DNA from: Solwaraspora sp. WMMD791
Lineage (GTDB): Bacteria > Actinomycetota > Actinomycetes > Mycobacteriales > Micromonosporaceae
DNA: 64,000 bases
Direction: 5' to 3'
Assembly: GCF_029581195.1 (NCBI RefSeq)
Contig: NZ_CP120737.1
Coordinates: forward strand, 4,441,001-4,505,000
Shown here: positions 62,238-64,000 of the stretch, one piece after another
Numbering within the stretch: the stretch's first letter is position 1
Layout: the number at the start of each line of letters is the position of its first letter
Made by a program: the position numbers and the translations under genes
Notes under the pieces: generated by a model
The model's database searches: none
What the model was told of the DNA's origin: nothing
The model's input: the letters and a program-made list of their open reading frames with translations, nothing else

Positions 62238-64000
62238 GTGGACTACCGGGATTGGGAGTACGGCGACCGCGCTCCGCGTGAGCGGCGGCCTGCTCCTCGT
62301 TGGTCCGATGACGCCGAGGTCGACCCGACGCCACGGTCGCGTCGCGCCCGGTACGCCGAGTCGGGTGACGCCGACGAACCGCCGCGAGGGCGTCGCCGAC
62401 GCTACGACCCCGACGACGAGCCACCGGACCGGGGCGCTGGACCGGGCGGCGCCCGGTGGGCGCTGCCCGCCGGGCCGTCCGCCGCCGACCACTGGCAACC
62501 GACCGACCACGGCAGCCGGTCCCCGGCGCAGGACCGGCCATGGGACGGGGGCCGGTCCGGGGACCGTGACCGACCGGCCGACTGGGACGACCGGGCAGCC
62601 ACCGCGGGCCGGGGCGACCGGGGCGACCAGGCTGGGCGGGGCGACCGGGGCGGGCGGCATCGCGACGGCTCGTGGCAGATCCCGGAGCAACCCACGCGTA
62701 GTCGCCGCCGGACGGTCGGCCGGCGTCGCGCACCCGAGGATCCGATCTCGGGCGGGCCGATCTCCGGCAGTCCCGCCTCGGGTGGACCGGTCTCCCCGGC
62801 CCCGACCTCCGGCGGCCGTCGTGGCTGGCAGCGCGACCCGCCGCTGAGCGACGCCGGGCCGGTCAGCCGCTGGTCCGACGAACCGCGCACCTCCTGGTCC
62901 GACGAACCGCGCACACCATGGTCCGACGAACCGAGTACGTCGTGGTCCGCGCCCCCGGCCAGATGGTCACCGGCACCCGGTGACCGCCCCGCCGACGACG
63001 ACAGTTGGCTCTCCCGTGGCCCGGACCGCGAACCGGACGACCTGGCCGACGCGCCACCCCGGCGGCGACGGCGACGTAGCGGCGAGGCGGGGCCGCGTCG
63101 CGGGTACGACGACACCGCGCAGTGGCTGCCCGACGACGCCCCACCGGGCCGGCGTACCGACAGCGCCCGACGACCGGTGCCCCGGCAGCGTGCGATCGGC
63201 GGTCGTGGCGACGGCGGACCAGGCGAGCACACCGTCGGCTGGTCCCGCGACGACCGGTGGTCGGCCGCCGCCGACCACACCAGCGAATGGTCCCGCGACG
63301 ACGCATGGTCGGCAGCAGCCGACTACACCAGCGAGTGGACCCGGCCGCCGGCTGACGACCGGCAACGCGAGTCCGGCCGGGCCGTTCGCCGTACCCGCGC
63401 CGCCCGCCGCGAGATCGAGGCACCGAGGCGGGAGCAGCCACGCGAGATCGACGGTTGGTCGCGTACCGCGTCGGCGCCGCGCGCGATCGGCCCGGGCCCG
63501 TCGGCGGCGCCGACCAGCGCGGGCCGGGGCCACCGCGACGGCGGGGACGACCCGGCGCTGTTCGACGGCTGGCGGGCCGCCAGCGACTACACCCAGCAGT
63601 GGGACCGGGACGACGATCCGCAGAGCTGGCCGACCGGCAGTCGGACCGGGGCCCGCAAGCGACGTGCGCTGGAGGCCGGCGGGTACGCCGACGAAATCCC
63701 GCCGGTCGACCCGTGGCCCGAGGTCGAACCTGGCCGCGAAGGCACCTTCTGGTCCGGGACCCGACTGGCCGCCGACGACCCCCGGTGGGTCGAGACGCCG
63801 TCGTCCGCCCCTCGGTCGCCGGTGGTGGCACTGCCCAGCGCCCCGCGCTCGCGGGTACTGCCGGAGCAGCGGCCACGCCCCCGGTACGAACCACCGTCGC
63901 AGCGGCGGCTCACCTACCGCATCGACGACGAACTCATCGACGCCGACCAGGGCGGTTACCTCTCTTCGTTGCTCTACACGGCGGCCTGGTACGCCCTGCC
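62238..64000 (+). CDS. Trp-rich, repeat-bearing hypothetical protein (3' end outside window)
   Basis: Open from GTG 62238 to the end of the window, at least 587 codons without a stop; the preceding in-frame stop is at 62214. It is Arg/Asp/Pro rich with many Trp. The first 500 residues look disordered and carry repeats: WSDEPRT-type units (62869-62935) and W-S-x-A-A-A-D-x-T-S-E-W units (63259-63340). Near the end the sequence changes to TYRIDDELIDADQGG and then YLSSLLYTAAWYAL, which may be the start of a membrane segment. No family was recognised. It diverges from dnaB. Confidence 0.75.
   Translation, partial: MDYRDWEYGDRAPRERRPAPRWSDDAEVDPTPRSRRARYAESGDADEPPRGRRRRYDPDDEPPDRGAGPGGARWALPAGPSAADHWQPTDHGSRSPAQDRPWDGGRSGDRDRPADWDDRAATAGRGDRGDQAGRGDRGGRHRDGSWQIPEQPTRSRRRTVGRRRAPEDPISGGPISGSPASGGPVSPAPTSGGRRGWQRDPPLSDAGPVSRWSDEPRTSWSDEPRTPWSDEPSTSWSAPPARWSPAPGDRPADDDSWLSRGPDREPDDLADAPPRRRRRRSGEAGPRRGYDDTAQWLPDDAPPGRRTDSARRPVPRQRAIGGRGDGGPGEHTVGWSRDDRWSAAADHTSEWSRDDAWSAAADYTSEWTRPPADDRQRESGRAVRRTRAARREIEAPRREQPREIDGWSRTASAPRAIGPGPSAAPTSAGRGHRDGGDDPALFDGWRAASDYTQQWDRDDDPQSWPTGSRTGARKRRALEAGGYADEIPPVDPWPEVEPGREGTFWSGTRLAADDPRWVETPSSAPRSPVVALPSAPRSRVLPEQRPRPRYEPPSQRRLTYRIDDELIDADQGGYLSSLLYTAAWYAL

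Overview
The window is strongly G+C-rich (by eye about 70%), dense in genes, and uses many GTG starts. Its content points to an actinobacterium, most likely of the Micromonosporaceae: a bacterial proteasome activator, SCO3897/LppU-like proteins, DUF5926, DUF4192, a DnaB class 3 intein and many leaderless genes. The dnaB, pheA and serS neighbourhoods suggest an origin-proximal chromosomal location. No tRNA, rRNA, CRISPR array, insertion sequence or prophage was found.

Layout. 0-16 kb is mostly housekeeping: LCP protein, rhodanese, histidine kinase plus RsbW-like ATPase, DUF5926, arginine deiminase, pheA, AIM24, metallopeptidase, OsmC, serS, two overlapping HAD phosphatases and the proteasome activator. 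A gutted esterase and an orphan GntR regulator sit at 12.2-13.1 kb. 16-25 kb holds an ABC lipoprotein, dimethylargininase with a divergent Lrp regulator, a YbjN-type protein, an FdhF/YdeP oxidoreductase, mobA and a secreted DUF1996 protein. 25-32 kb is a compact two-pronged cluster: methyltransferase, TIGR04282-type transferase, GT2 and a polytopic membrane protein on one side; an NAD epimerase, a molybdopterin oxidoreductase with membrane cytochrome-b-like part, a small membrane protein and a VOC protein on the other. Both divergent promoter regions carry the same 11-bp-period CTTACG direct repeat. 32-40 kb has a VapBC-like pair, a frameshifted gene, fdhD, a small zinc-finger gene, DUF4192, a fructosamine-kinase-like gene, moaA-moaD and a metallophosphoesterase. 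40-48 kb has an EndoQ-UvrD fusion, a DMT exporter, two LppU-like paralogues, an Orc1/Cdc6-like ATPase and DoxX. 48-64 kb has a GT87 protein, moaC-mogA-moeA-moaE, a GGDEF-EAL protein, two fluoride channel subunits, an intein-containing dnaB and a long Trp-rich ORF that runs off the end.

How it fits together. Molybdenum cofactor genes recur across the window (moaA, moaD, moaC, mogA, moeA, moaE, mobA, fdhD) with two Moco enzymes, one inside the 25-32 kb cluster. That cluster, with its shared operator, is the best candidate here for an undescribed system: a regulated membrane redox and glycan-type pathway.

Two further signals stand out. Sites matching the DnaA box lie upstream of the DUF4192 gene (two exact TTGTCCACA plus one TTATCCACA) and, with single mismatches, upstream of dnaB. 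At eight loci, short tandem repeats begin at or just after a stop codon.
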